Of a DNA stretch of 64,000 nt, positions 47,641 through 57,066 are shown in pieces. The DNA lies in assembly GCA_027627225.1 (NCBI GenBank), contig JAPFQT010000164.1, forward strand, positions 18,501 through 82,500, given 5' to 3'. Under the pieces are notes generated by a model. It saw only the letters and a program-made list of their open reading frames with translations, did not search any database and was not told the origin of the DNA. The position numbers were made by a program, and so were the translations under genes. Source of the DNA: Congeria kusceri. Its lineage: Eukaryota; Mollusca; Bivalvia; Myida; Dreissenidae. Within the stretch, counting starts at the first letter, position 1. The number at the start of each line of letters is the position of its first letter.

Positions 47641-47738
47641 TATGTCATTGCGAGGCTGTGGAGATGAAGGAAGATGCTGTGGACACGATCTTCCTAGTAA
47701 CGGGCCGACTGTTCAACAGGGCTGGTAACTTAGTTTAG
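47641..47738 (+). CDS. Possible exon of an unidentified protein
   Basis: After the acceptor-like CACCATATCTTCCAG, one frame reads CHCEAVEMKEDAVDTIFLV then TGRLFNRA, hydrophilic and then hydrophobic like a real protein segment. GCTG|GTAACT at 47724 could be a donor, giving an 84-base phase 1-1 exon. Without splicing the frame ends at TAG at 47736-47738. A segment at 49156-49190 after an ACACATACAG acceptor would keep phase and end in TAG, but this join is weak. The product is not recognised. Confidence 0.4.
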
Positions 47739-48401
47739 TGTTATAGAACTCAATGTTTAACGGCATTTACTGTCAGCATATGAACTCCTTAGGGTCTTAA
47801 CATACATGCAGAGTAGCATCAAATGTAGACTATTATGGGTAATAAATATGTGAGCAATAGAAACCTTTTGAATGTTTATGCAAACAGTATTTATCTCTGT
47901 TTAAAAATCTGTGCCGACATATTTTATAATGTTTGATTATCTACCTGCCAAAATCAACCTTCTGTTGCTTTACAAGTACAGGTGACCTGTTGAGTACTTA
48001 CATTTTAAGCTCAACTATTCACCAAATACTTCGAGCTACACTACTCACCTGTTCGTCCGCATCGCCATAATGCTCTGGTAAAGGTTTCTGTAACTGTAAC
48101 TACTACAGATATAACATAGAAAAGTCAGGTGAAGTTTTGCGTGCAAGAGAAAATTCAGGTTAAGGATTGCGTGTAACAAGTACATATCTCTGTAACTACT
48201 TCAGATATTAAAAAGAAACTTCACACATGTCTTTGAGGTCATTGCGTAAGGTCACTGACCAAGGCCCATAAGTCTTACCTGCAATTTAGCAGAATTATGT
48301 CCCTTTTTGTACTTAAATATTCAGGTTGAAGTTTGCGTGGCAACAACTCCATATCTCTATAACTACTACAGATATTCAATTGAAACTTCACACATGTCTT
48401 T

Positions 48402-48600
48402 AGTTTAGTTTAAACCAATTTATTGTAGCTTGATTGCATCGAAAGCCTTGGCTTATAAAGACACTCTTGAGTGGGTTTCCTGGGCAAACCAGTACTTGGT
48501 GTCTTTGGAAAGAACTTGAGAACCCTCCCTCGGTGGGGATCGATCCCGGGACCTCCGGTCACACGGCGGACACCATATCCACTATACCATTGAGACTTCA
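48402..48600 (-). mobile_element. SINE family S, best-preserved copy
   Basis: The minus strand reads AATGGTATAGTGGATATGGT (A-box), GTCCGCCGTGTGACC, then GGTCCCGGGATCGATCCC (B-box). The body follows, with 'aagacaccaagtactggttt', 'gcccaggaaacccactcaag', 'agtgtctttataagcc' and 'ggctttcgatgcaatcaagc', and an A/T-rich tail 'aataaattgg'. Both sides carry diverged versions of 'acttca(ca)tatgtct', which can be the target duplication but can also reflect the tandem unit it sits in. No protein is encoded. Confidence 0.78.
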
Positions 48601-48917
48601 TATGTCTTCGGGGTCATTATGTAAGGTCACGGACCAAGGCCCATAACTCTGACCAGTAATTTAGCAGAAATATGCCCTTTTTGTACTTATGAATTGAGGC
48701 TAAAGTTGGCGTGCAACAACTCTATATCTGTATAACTACTACAGATATTCAATTGAAGCTTTACATGTGTCTTCAGGGTCATTGTATAAGATCACTGACC
48801 AAGGCCCATAGCTCTGACCTACAATTTCGTAGGATTATCTCTATATCTGCTACAGATATTCAACTAAAGATCACACATGTCTTCAAGGTCATTATATAAG
48901 GTCACTGACCAAGACTT

Positions 48918-49000
48918 ATATCGAGGGTTGAGCGTGAAACTATTGTATCTGCTTAACATTTATATATCAGATACCATAGTTTCACGCACAACCTCGATAT
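48918..49000. mobile_element. 83-bp TA-flanked hairpin element
   Basis: Two arms of about 33 bases (ATATCGAGGGTTGAGCGTGA ... and its inverse ending AACCTCGATAT) separated by about 17 bases. It replaces nothing essential in the satellite unit around it; 'gaccaagactta' and 'tgtgaccagc' are joined across it. TA at both borders suggests a Tc1/mariner-type MITE. Confidence 0.65.
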
Positions 49001-49406
49001 GTGTGACCAGCATTTTAGGAGAAATATGCCTCTTTTTTTGTAGTGATAAAGGCTGATAACTCTTGTTAATATAAAGCTTGATTAGGTCTTCACTTATAAT
49101 TATTAACACAACATCCACATGAGTGCCAATATTATTTAGTAGTATTTACACACATACAGGAACAGATGGGCCTGGCAGTGATGTACAGAAATAGATTGGT
49201 CAGCCAGGGAGTAAACAGCTGGAATGGAACTTGAGCCAGACACAGGACCTGTACCGACAGAAGTGACCATGGTTGCGATAGTTATCAAGTTGAGGATTGC
49301 AACCTGAGGTCTTTTCAGGGTAAGATGACATGGAGATCAACAACAACAGTCGCTAAAGCAGTGACACGCTGCCTAAATGTAGTGTGGTAGCACCCAACAG
49401 ACTTTT

Positions 49407-49466
49407 AGCTCACCTGATCTCGAACTGAGAGATATTGTGGTCAGTCATCCTCCGGCGTCTGTCGTT
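49407..49466 (-). mobile_element. Family G 3'-terminal fragment
   Basis: TTAGCTCACCTGATCTCGAA, then 'tcctccggcgtctgtcgt', reads as the reverse complement of a family G end. It is cut off at 49467 by the next foldback copy. Confidence 0.55.
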
Positions 49467-49467
49467 A

Positions 49468-49757
49468 ATTAAGAAATAATTTTGCATTTAGAGTCGTTTA
49501 TCGGCTAATAAACAGCGATTTTGTGTTCTGATGCGTATGAATTAAACCACAAGGCTGTTAGTGTTTATTAGCCGATTAACAACGATATTGCAAAAATTAT
49601 TTCAATTGTAACATGACCTAGCACAATTTTTTTTCAGTTACAATACATTCTATATTTTACAGTTTCTAAACTAATTTTGGGTTGTTTATTGGTAGTTTAA
49701 CAACGGTGAATTTTTTTATTTGTCTATAGACAAATTCTGCATGTTACATGTTAGAAT
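49468..49757 (+). repeat. Foldback family F copy
   Basis: It starts TTAAGAAATAATTTTGCATT, has GTTTATCGGCTAATAAACAG, 'ttctgatgcgtatgaattaa' opposite 'ttattagccgattaac', and ends 'tacatgttagaattg'. It is more diverged in the right half than other copies. Confidence 0.7.
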
Positions 49758-50340
49758 TGTCATTTATTGTGAACATTTTGCTTTAAACTTGTTCTCTGAA
49801 ACGCTATAAGGAAGTTGAAAAACTTGAAAAAAAAATGGGCACAATATATATGTTCAGATGATTTCCAATGAAGTTGATATTTACAAAAAAACTATGTAAA
49901 AAGGTAAATATAAACAAATATTTTTAAAGCAGTTGCTGCCTCACTTTGTATTTGAAGTTTGATTGTGAGTCTTCACATTATCAGTTGGAACCCACATTTG
50001 ATACTGACATTGTGTCCTAAATGTGGGTCAGACAATTAAAGTGTTTTAGGACAGGAGTTGTCTCCCTTTGGTTTTAATTATTGGAGATGGCATCATATTA
50101 CAAGAATTAAACAGGTAAATTGTTTTAAAAATGACTAAAGAGAAAAAGATCAAATCAGTTTGCTATTTCGGCAAAAGGAAATGACAACTGTGATAAAATA
50201 GTCAGTGTGGTAAATCTCTTACATAATAAACATTCTATAGACATTGATCAGTACACGTTTAAACCAACTGCATTTGGTCTGTGTGATAAACACTTGTTCA
50301 ATGTAACCTGATATTCAGCTACAAACCTTTGTCGCAGTGT
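49758..50340. other. Upstream region of the TRIM-like gene; nothing recognised
   Basis: AT-rich non-coding sequence before the paired E-boxes. No repeat family is recognised. Confidence 0.35.
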
Positions 50341-50364
50341 AATAATTTAAATTAATCCAATACT

Positions 50365-50386
50365 CACGTGACCTAATACTCACGTG
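50365..50386. promoter_or_regulatory. Paired CACGTG E-boxes upstream of the TRIM-like gene
   Basis: ACTCACGTGAC occurs twice, 16 bases apart and in the same context (TAATACTCACGTGAC). CACGTG flanked by T and A is the preferred site of bHLH-leucine zipper factors such as USF, MITF and TFEB. The pair lies about 220-245 bases before the start codon. A regulatory role is inferred. Confidence 0.4.
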
Positions 50387-50608
50387 ACAGTTTACATAGT
50401 TACACTGTTTACTGCTAGAGACCACTGAGCGTCATTTGAAGGTTATCTTGGTTTCTGTTCAGTTGGAAGGTTTTATTGCTTGATTATAATTGCCACTACA
50501 TTTAATGTGTGCTTTCTGGATTATTTAATTAAACAGAGACACTGTGACATTAATATTTCTATTTAATTAAAGTTGTAAAGTTTTGTTTGCTGAAAGTCAA
50601 CAAGCAAA

Positions 50609-50943
50609 ATGGCGACATTTTCTATGTCTACTGTTGCTAAAGGGTCAGATGAATTTAAAGATTTTTGTTGTTCTACCTGCGAAGAGCAGTCTGTTGAAGT
50701 AGTCGCAGAATTTTACTGTGAAACATGTTCAAAGTTTTATTGTGGAAAATGTATTCATCATCATGGTCAGTTGTTCAAAAAACATTCCCCTTATGGAAGG
50801 GGAGATATGAACAAATGGCCAATTTCAAAGAAGGTGGAGGATTTTCTGATGAAATGCGAAGTTCACAAAGATAAAAAATTGGAAATTTTCTGTGAAGACC
50901 ATGGACAGCTGTGCTGCTCAAATTGTATTCTACTTAATCACAG
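50609..50943 (+). CDS. TRIM-like protein exon 1 (two B-box zinc fingers)
   Basis: First coding exon of a TRIM-like protein. The ATG sits in AAAATGG, a good initiation context, with no upstream in-frame ATG seen nearby. Residues about 20-60 form a B-box1-type zinc finger (CCSTCEE ... FYCETCSKFYCGKCIHHH). Residues about 90-111 and the first codons of exon 2 form a B-box2 (CEVHKDKKLEIFCEDHG, then LCCSNCILLNHRQC). No RING finger precedes them, so ubiquitin ligase activity is not supported; the family is best called TRIM-like. The donor is AG|GTATCT after the codon for His; the exon ends two bases into an Arg codon, which A at 52540 completes. Members act variously in RNA regulation and innate immunity; the role of this one is unknown. 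Confidence 0.85.
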
Positions 50944-51239
50944 GTATCTTATGACATTTTTGTTAAAATGATTGTTAAGATAACAATAATCCTTATTATT
51001 AGACAATTTACTTTTTAGACTAACCTGATTTAGTATGTTTATTAATATAAACAAGAATTAAGTTGAGGACAGTAACATACATGTAACGATTGGCTTGAGA
51101 ACCCCATATATTTATATATATCAGAAATGGTGCAGTTTTAACTTCCAGTTTTTACCTGGATACCAATGTTTAACAGGTAAACTGACTACCTGAATGTTAA
51201 CATTTTATAAAATCAATACATATCAAGGTTAGTACAGTT

Positions 51240-51850
51240 TGAGATTTTTGGTAAGCTGGTTTCTCAGGAATGGCACGAGGGATTTCATTCAAACTTAGAG
51301 CACTTATTCCCTATATTAAAATGAACTCATAAGCCAATTATGATAACTCTAGTTTGAAATTGACAAAATTGTGGGCCTTTTTACACCTAGAAATGGACAG
51401 GTTAAAGTTTTTCTGTAAGCTAGTTTCTCAATTTTTTGTTCCCTAACTCGAGAACTGATTAAGCTATTGTAATGAAACTTCAAACATAGATATCTTATAG
51501 CGAGACCTTGCTGGGGATTACATATGTGGTGGGTGGGGTCAACGTCACTGTTACTAAAAATAGAATAAACAGTTTCCGCTCAATAACTTGAGAACGCACT
51601 GAGATATTTTAATGAAACTTAATACAAACATACCTTATATCGAGACCTCACTTGCGATTGCGTTTAGGGTCAAGGGTCAAGGTCACTGGTACTAAAAATA
51701 GAAAAATGGTAACCGCTCAATAACTTAAGAACGCATTGAGATATTTTTCTGAAACTTAGTGCATAGATACCTTATATCGAGACCTTGCTTGGGATTGCAT
51801 ATGGGGTGGGTGTGGTTAAGGTCAAGTTTACCATTACTAAAAATTTTATT
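51240..51850 (-). repeat. Intronic minisatellite, inverted relative to the 57 kb array
   Basis: About four units of roughly 130-150 bp: 'aataacttgagaacgcactg', 'agatattttaatgaaactta', 'ccttatatcgagacct', 'gtgggtggggtcaaggtcac', 'actaaaaatagaa'. The reverse complement of the unit is the unit in the element at 57067-58357. The usual element ends were not found on either side. Confidence 0.75.
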
Positions 51851-52126
51851 GATGTGCTGACTTTAATGCATTTTGTTTGAAAAATTTGGTTTTCGGGGAA
51901 TTTCCATGTTTCTTGTTTAAGAAAAAAATGCCAGTAACTCTGACAAGCACAAGAAAAGTCTAGCTAGCTGTCCTCCTACAGCTCTTCTTTTGTTATATGG
52001 CTTATGAGCAGGGTCCTTTTGCTTCTGACACTCCTTACTTTATAAGCAACTGGAGCAAAACAGACACTCATGTGCCTTCGTTATATTTTATGTGCCAAAG
52101 TACGCTTAAATATCCAGTAGAAGACT

Positions 52127-52396
52127 ATATGAGGCACGTTGTGGGAAAACTGGCCTTAATGCATGTGCGTAAATGTCGTCCTGGATTAGCCTGTGCAGTC
52201 CGCACAGGCTAATCCGGGACAGCACTTTAAGCTTTTATGGTATTTTCTGTTTCAAGGAAGTCTCTTCTAAATATAAATCCACTATAGGCGGAAAGTGCCA
52301 TCCCTGATTAGCATGTTGCGGAATCCGCACAGGCTGATCCGGGACGACACTTTACGCACATGCATTAAGCCCGGTTTTCCCATGACACGCCATATA
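52127..52396. mobile_element. Palindromic MITE P (in intron 1)
   Basis: Inverted arms of about 80-100 bases: ATATGAGGCACGTTGTGGGA then AAACTGGCCTTAATGCATG and TGCGTAAATGTCG at the left, and the inverse ending CCATAT at the right. Each arm also holds its own small palindrome (AGCCTGTGCAGTCCGCACAGGC at the left). The unpaired middle is 'ttatggtattttctgtttca'. A second copy is at 61854-62120. Confidence 0.8.
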
Positions 52397-52539
52397 ATGT
52401 TTTGAAATGGCCAATCTAAACCATCCATCTCATAAGCTTTGAACTTAGAATATGTATAACAGTATTTTTTTTTATATTTAAGAAAAATTTGCCAAATTAT
52501 TTTAAGCATTTTATTATAATATACTATATTTTGTTTCAG

Positions 52540-53552
52540 ACAGTGCACCAAAGTGACGCTTGTATCTGAGTGTGTCAAAACCCAGTCAACTGACCTGCAG
52601 CAGTTTGCAGTGAAGCTTCAAACAATTCAGGAACAAATGAACAATCTTCAAACAAATTGGGAGACCGGCATTAAATCACTGCAGGGTTCATATGATGAAC
52701 AATTACACAAAATACAAGAAACACGCAGGAAAATAAATGACACTTTAGACAATATTGAAAAAATCACTTTGAAGGAAATGAAAAATACACTCACAAGTCT
52801 GCAAGCTTCTCTCAAGACTGATGTGAACAACTGCAGAAGGCTTCGTGACGACTTGAAAATACTGCATGAAGCCATTCAGGACATAAGTGATATGAGCATG
52901 AAAGAACTCTCCTTTATAGCGAGCAAGAAATGTAGCGACAAAATACAACAGTCAGAAACATATTTGAAGGAGAACTCTGTTCAGGTTAAAAGTTCACTAA
53001 CATTCCAGCCTAACAGTGACATTGAGCAGTACTTGTCCAAACTGTCAGGTCTGGGGAGGATTGTACACAGTACCCAGGCATTGACAGTGCAGGGAAACCC
53101 AGACCAAGTATTGACTGTTAAAGGAAAGTCAGAGTATGATGTGAGCATACCAAGTGATTCATCATCATGCTGGATCAGAGGCATATGTGTTCTCCCTGAT
53201 GGCCAGATTCTTGTTGTAGACAACGGTAATAAGAAATTAAAGCTGCTGGACCAGCAGTACAGGGTGCTTACTCATTGTGATGTGTCTACTGATCTATGGG
53301 ACATATGTCATATAACACACAGTGAAGTTGCTGTTACTGTGAATGATGATAACACACATGAGATCCAGTTTATCTCTGTCAACAATGGGCAGCTGGTGAA
53401 GGGCAGGAAGCTTCAGTTACAACATGACTGTGAAGGTATCGCCCACCACCAGGGGGAGCTGTATGTCACTGATCGTACCGCACTGTACAAGTACGCACTG
53501 AGTGGGAAACTGGTCAGCAAGCTGTATGAGGATACATCAGATGAATATACAG
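52540..53552 (+). CDS. TRIM-like protein exon 2 (B-box2 end, coiled coil, first NHL part)
   Basis: The exon follows a TTTTGTTTCAG acceptor and completes B-box2 (RQCTKV). Then come about 160 residues of charged helix with heptad spacing (from 'LQQFAVKLQTIQEQMNNLQ' through 'LHKIQETRRKINDTLDNIE' to 'SETYLKENSV'), the coiled coil used for dimerisation in this family. From about 'SSCWIRGICVLPDGQILVVD' onward it has the beta-propeller strands of NHL-type repeats ('KLKLLDQQYRVLTHCDVS', 'CEGIAHHQGELYVTD', 'LYKYALSGKLVSKLYED'). The donor at 53552 is ACAG|GTTAGA; without splicing a stop follows after one codon. The exon ends one base into a codon. No matching third exon was recognised on the + strand to the end of the window, so as it stands the protein lacks the last NHL blades. 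The counterpart exon lies inverted at 46598-46953. Confidence 0.87.
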
Positions 53553-54859
53553 GTTAGAATCATGGCGGGTTCATCCGGATATTATTAGAAATATGTATTA
53601 TAAAGTAATTGTAAGACTGCATAGTTGTAGAATGTGTATGTGTCAGTTTAAGTTTACAACAGCAGTTAAGAATGATTTTCAATTTTATTGATTTATATAC
53701 ATAAGTAATCAAGCATTTTAACTGTCACTTCTGACTTCATGGCATATCTATAAATAGACACTGAGTGCAAATCGATGACACACTCTGTGACCTGCTGTTT
53801 ATATTTTGTGGTTTTCCAGTAAATATACATGCATTGTTGTTTCATAATTCATCGTGTTTCCAAACGTTATATGAAGTAAATAAACTTTAAATTGTAGTTG
53901 AAATTTGTTAAATTAATAGATTTGTATTTGTAAAACTGTTTAAATAACAACTGGCTTTTGTTACTTGTGTAGAAGAACAAGAGGGAGAAGTTTTATTTCA
54001 TGTTGTTTTGAAACATATTTCCTGTTGTAAAAGCTTAACTTCTGTTATTATAATGTACATGTACATGTTATAAATATGTCAGCCTATGTCAGCTGTAGAA
54101 TAACACAGATGTCAGTAATCATGTATACATGTATAGAAAATCTATTAATACTGCATATGCCATAGTTGCATCAGCTGACACATTCATGTATACATGTATA
54201 GGAAATCTGTTATTACTGCATATAGTTACACATTCATGAGTACATGTTCACTGTACCGTGTAATTGTTTACATCTGTGTATTTGTGGTAGACTTCAATTC
54301 TAACTCACCAGTCAACGTGTCAAACTTTTAGGCAATAAACTGATACAGAACCTTCCTGTCACACTAAAATATTTATTATTATTGGATTTTATGCAGATCT
54401 TTAAGACGCGTAATTGTCTGTTTAACGATGCATTAATAATACATTGTCACTGCAGTTTGTGTATTAACATTATTAAACATTTAAAGTAATTTAATATCTT
54501 GATGTGACTCTGTTTTGTCTGGAATATACATGTTCTCTGCTTTTTCTGTATGCATACAAATCATTTTGCAACGGAGAATTGTCCTTTTATACTGTACTTT
54601 CTGCTCATGTATTCTCTTATTCTGTGAAGTAAGTTGAGGTATCACAAAATAGTTTTAGTCCTGACAAAAAAATCAACAAAGGGTAGTATTCAAAATTGTT
54701 GTGCAATTATCAGTTATGGTTCTTGTAAACTTTACTTACACCTGCTATCGTAATCATTCTGTGCAGAATAAACAAAATGCCTTTTATCATTTTTGAATTA
54801 TGCTTCACACACTCATAAACAAAAGGGAAGTAATTCAATAACCTTACAAGTCAGGTTCT
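53553..54859. other. Probable intron 2 sequence; small tandem duplication
   Basis: AT-rich. 'catgtatacatgtatagaaa' and a similar string recur 66 bases apart near 54120 and 54186 as a local duplication. No NHL-type terminal exon is present. Confidence 0.45.
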
Positions 54860-55880
54860 TGCATGCAACACACCATCTGGTGATGGTGATCATTTCTGCC
54901 AATATAACTGAAAATCTCAGCATGCATGACAATATGATGCTCTAGACAATTATTTGACCTTTTACCTTAATTAGTGACCTTGAAGTTTCAGCTACAGACC
55001 TGGTTCTTTAACGCCACGTGCTGTCTAATAATGATTATCACTTCTGCCAAGTAATTTGAAAATTCTTCCATGCTGGGCAAAATTATACTTTTGTCAAAGT
55101 AAATTGCTTAAACTCTTATATTTGACCTTTAAGTGTGACCTTAACTTTGGACCTAAGGATCTAGTTGTTGCACGCCATATGCTGTCTCATTATGCTTATC
55201 AGTTCTGTCAAGTAATTAGAAAAAATCCTCGGGCCTAGTTGTTGCACGTGACACACCGTCTAATAATGGTCATCAAACTTATTTGAAAATCCTTCACTGC
55301 TGGACAAAGTTATTGCCTGGACAAGAATCTTTTTTTTGCACGCTACAAACCATCTCGATGCTTAGCACTTCAGCCAAGTTATTTGAAAACCCTTCTCTGC
55401 TGGACAAAATTATGCTCCGGACAGTATCTATGGCTTAAATTCTTGTATTTGATACTTGACCTTTAAGAGTGATCTTGACTTAGGACCAAGGGACCTGGTT
55501 TTTGCACGCTACAAAACATCTCGATGCTTAGCACTTCAGCCAAGTTATTAGAAAACCCTTCTCTGCTGGACAAAATTATGCTTCGGACAGTATCTATGGC
55601 TTAAATTCTTATATTTGACCTTTGACCTTTAAGTGAGACTTGACCTTGGTCCTAGGGAACTGGTTCTTCTTATGCACAACACACCGTCGCACCATGCTTA
55701 ACACTTGGCCTAACTTCTTTGAAATTCCTTCCATTTGGGACAAAATTATTTTCCGGACAGGGTCTGTGGGTTATAATTCTCATATTTGACCATTGACCTT
55801 TAAGTGTGACCTTGCTCTTGGACATAGGGACCTGGTTTTTGCGAGTGACACACCGTCTTATTATGCTTAACATTTATAAT
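54860..55880. repeat. Roughly 165-bp minisatellite
   Basis: About six imperfect units with the landmarks 'gtgaccttgacttaggacc', 'gggacctggttttttgcac', 'cacaccgtctaat', 'atgcttaacacttc', 'gccaagttatttgaaaa' and 'cttctctgctggacaaaatt'. One unit is truncated near 55230. Elements of family G/T/C type often carry such arrays, but no element ends were found here. Confidence 0.75.
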
Positions 55881-56154
55881 TATGTTACATAAATATTCAT
55901 TTAACCATCTAAAAGGCACTATACATTATACGGTTACAATATATTGTGGTACTATAAGTCTGTATTATCAGACTAGATCAAAGCTTCCATTCAAGCAAGG
56001 CATAAGCTTTCTTGATGAGTAATAATACACACATCATGTCGGCAGACAGTAACAAATCATAACTGCAACAACAAATAAATGTCCTAGAATAATAGGAACA
56101 GATACCCTAGTATAGCTATTACAATTTAAAAATGAAAATAGTTGGATTATTGGG

Positions 56155-56730
56155 CCATACCACTGAATTTGATTGATTTGTAATCCTTTGTACACCATCA
56201 CAGTGTAAGGGTCTGCTTAAATCATATTTATGACACAACTTCTTCTATGCAATAAAGAAAGACCAGTACACTCCATAAATTACTGAATTTGTCCACAAAC
56301 AAGAGCTGTCAGAGGACAACGCACTCGGCTATTTGAAGTGTTTCAGTTGGTACATATTACACTTTTCCACAACATAGTATGTATAACATATTTTTATAAA
56401 CGCACAAAATATGAAGAATGTTTATAGCCAAATTGAAGAAACTTCGACTAAATTATATTCAGTTCGCTACAAGTGAAGGACAATTCTGTAACATGACATG
56501 AAAATAATTAAATTTCCAATGCTCACACAATACATCTTGGTTGGCCACTTATTTTCCAACAATTATAATTACGAAGCAAATACCAATTAAATATGCAACC
56601 ACTTATAATTATCTGCTTTTGTTATGAACTGTTCATTAGTAAAGCTAGTGGCCTTCATAAGAATAGACCTAATAGCACCGACATGAAAGCACAATGGTAG
56701 CATTCAAGGTGTTGTCGATTTTGTATGTAA
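56155..56730. repeat. Duplicated block X, copy 1
   Basis: Colinear with 61045-61475: 'gtgtaagggtctgcttaaat', 'tatgacacaacttc', 'tgaaggacaat...tgacatgaaaa', 'aatttccaatgctcaca', 'ccacttattttccaacaatt', 'gaagcaaataccaa', 'gcacaatggtagcattcaag' and 'gtgttgtcgatttt'. It contains a small family T insertion at 56299-56365 where the other copy has only an A-rich run. Confidence 0.7.
56299..56365 (+). mobile_element. 5' fragment of a family T element
   Basis: ACAAGAGCTGTCAGAGGACA then ACGCACTCGGCTATTTGAAG and 'tgtttcagttggtacatatt' match the start of family T; nothing of the internal unit or 3' end follows. Confidence 0.65.
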
Positions 56731-57066
56731 TTATGATAACACTTAGATAAATTTCCGCTCAGTAATAAGAATAATTGGACCTTAAATCATTCATCATCTG
56801 TTCAGACATTCAAAGGTATCTGAATACACACAAAATATATGTATAATAGCATGTCATTATATATGCATTAAAAGCACTCAAGTGCCAACGAGGATTACAA
56901 AATAACCCAACTATTTTGACAACACTGAAAGGCTCTTATTTCCAAATAATATGTTGCTACTAATTTGTTTTAAGTAGGTTTTTGACAGGTCAGCAACACG
57001 ATACTATGCTGCAGTGACAAATGGCACATAATTACACTATGATTACACTTTACAGTTTTTATTTAA

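Larger units (their letters stand above)
48003..49063 (-). mobile_element. Satellite-filled element (fourth family), minus strand, with two nested insertions
   Basis: Read on the minus strand, it starts AACAAGAGTTATCAGCC near 49063. It carries roughly 160-bp units ('ggtcactgaccaaggcccat' on the + strand, 'tgcaatttagcaga', 'atatgccctttttgtactta', 'tacagatattcaattgaa'). It ends at 48003-48050 in a stem-loop (AGCTCGAA ... TTGAGCT) followed by TAAAA. The same overall plan as families G, T and C holds. A SINE (48402-48600) and a small hairpin (48918-49000) have inserted into it. Confidence 0.7.
50944..52539 (+). other. Intron 1 of the TRIM-like gene
   Basis: Bounded by the donor GTATCT at 50944 and the acceptor ATTTTGTTTCAG at 52539. 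It contains a minisatellite (51240-51850) and a palindromic MITE (52127-52396). A small frame at 51997-52212 overlaps the MITE and is not a gene. Confidence 0.75.

Noticed and set aside
50365..50386. Reading the paired CACGTG sites as a proven promoter
   Set aside because: No transcription start evidence is available from sequence alone, so only a candidate regulatory site is reported.
51997..52212. 71-codon frame in intron 1
   Set aside because: It runs into MITE P and its C-terminal residues come from the MITE arm; equivalent frames appear in the second copy at 61820-62185.
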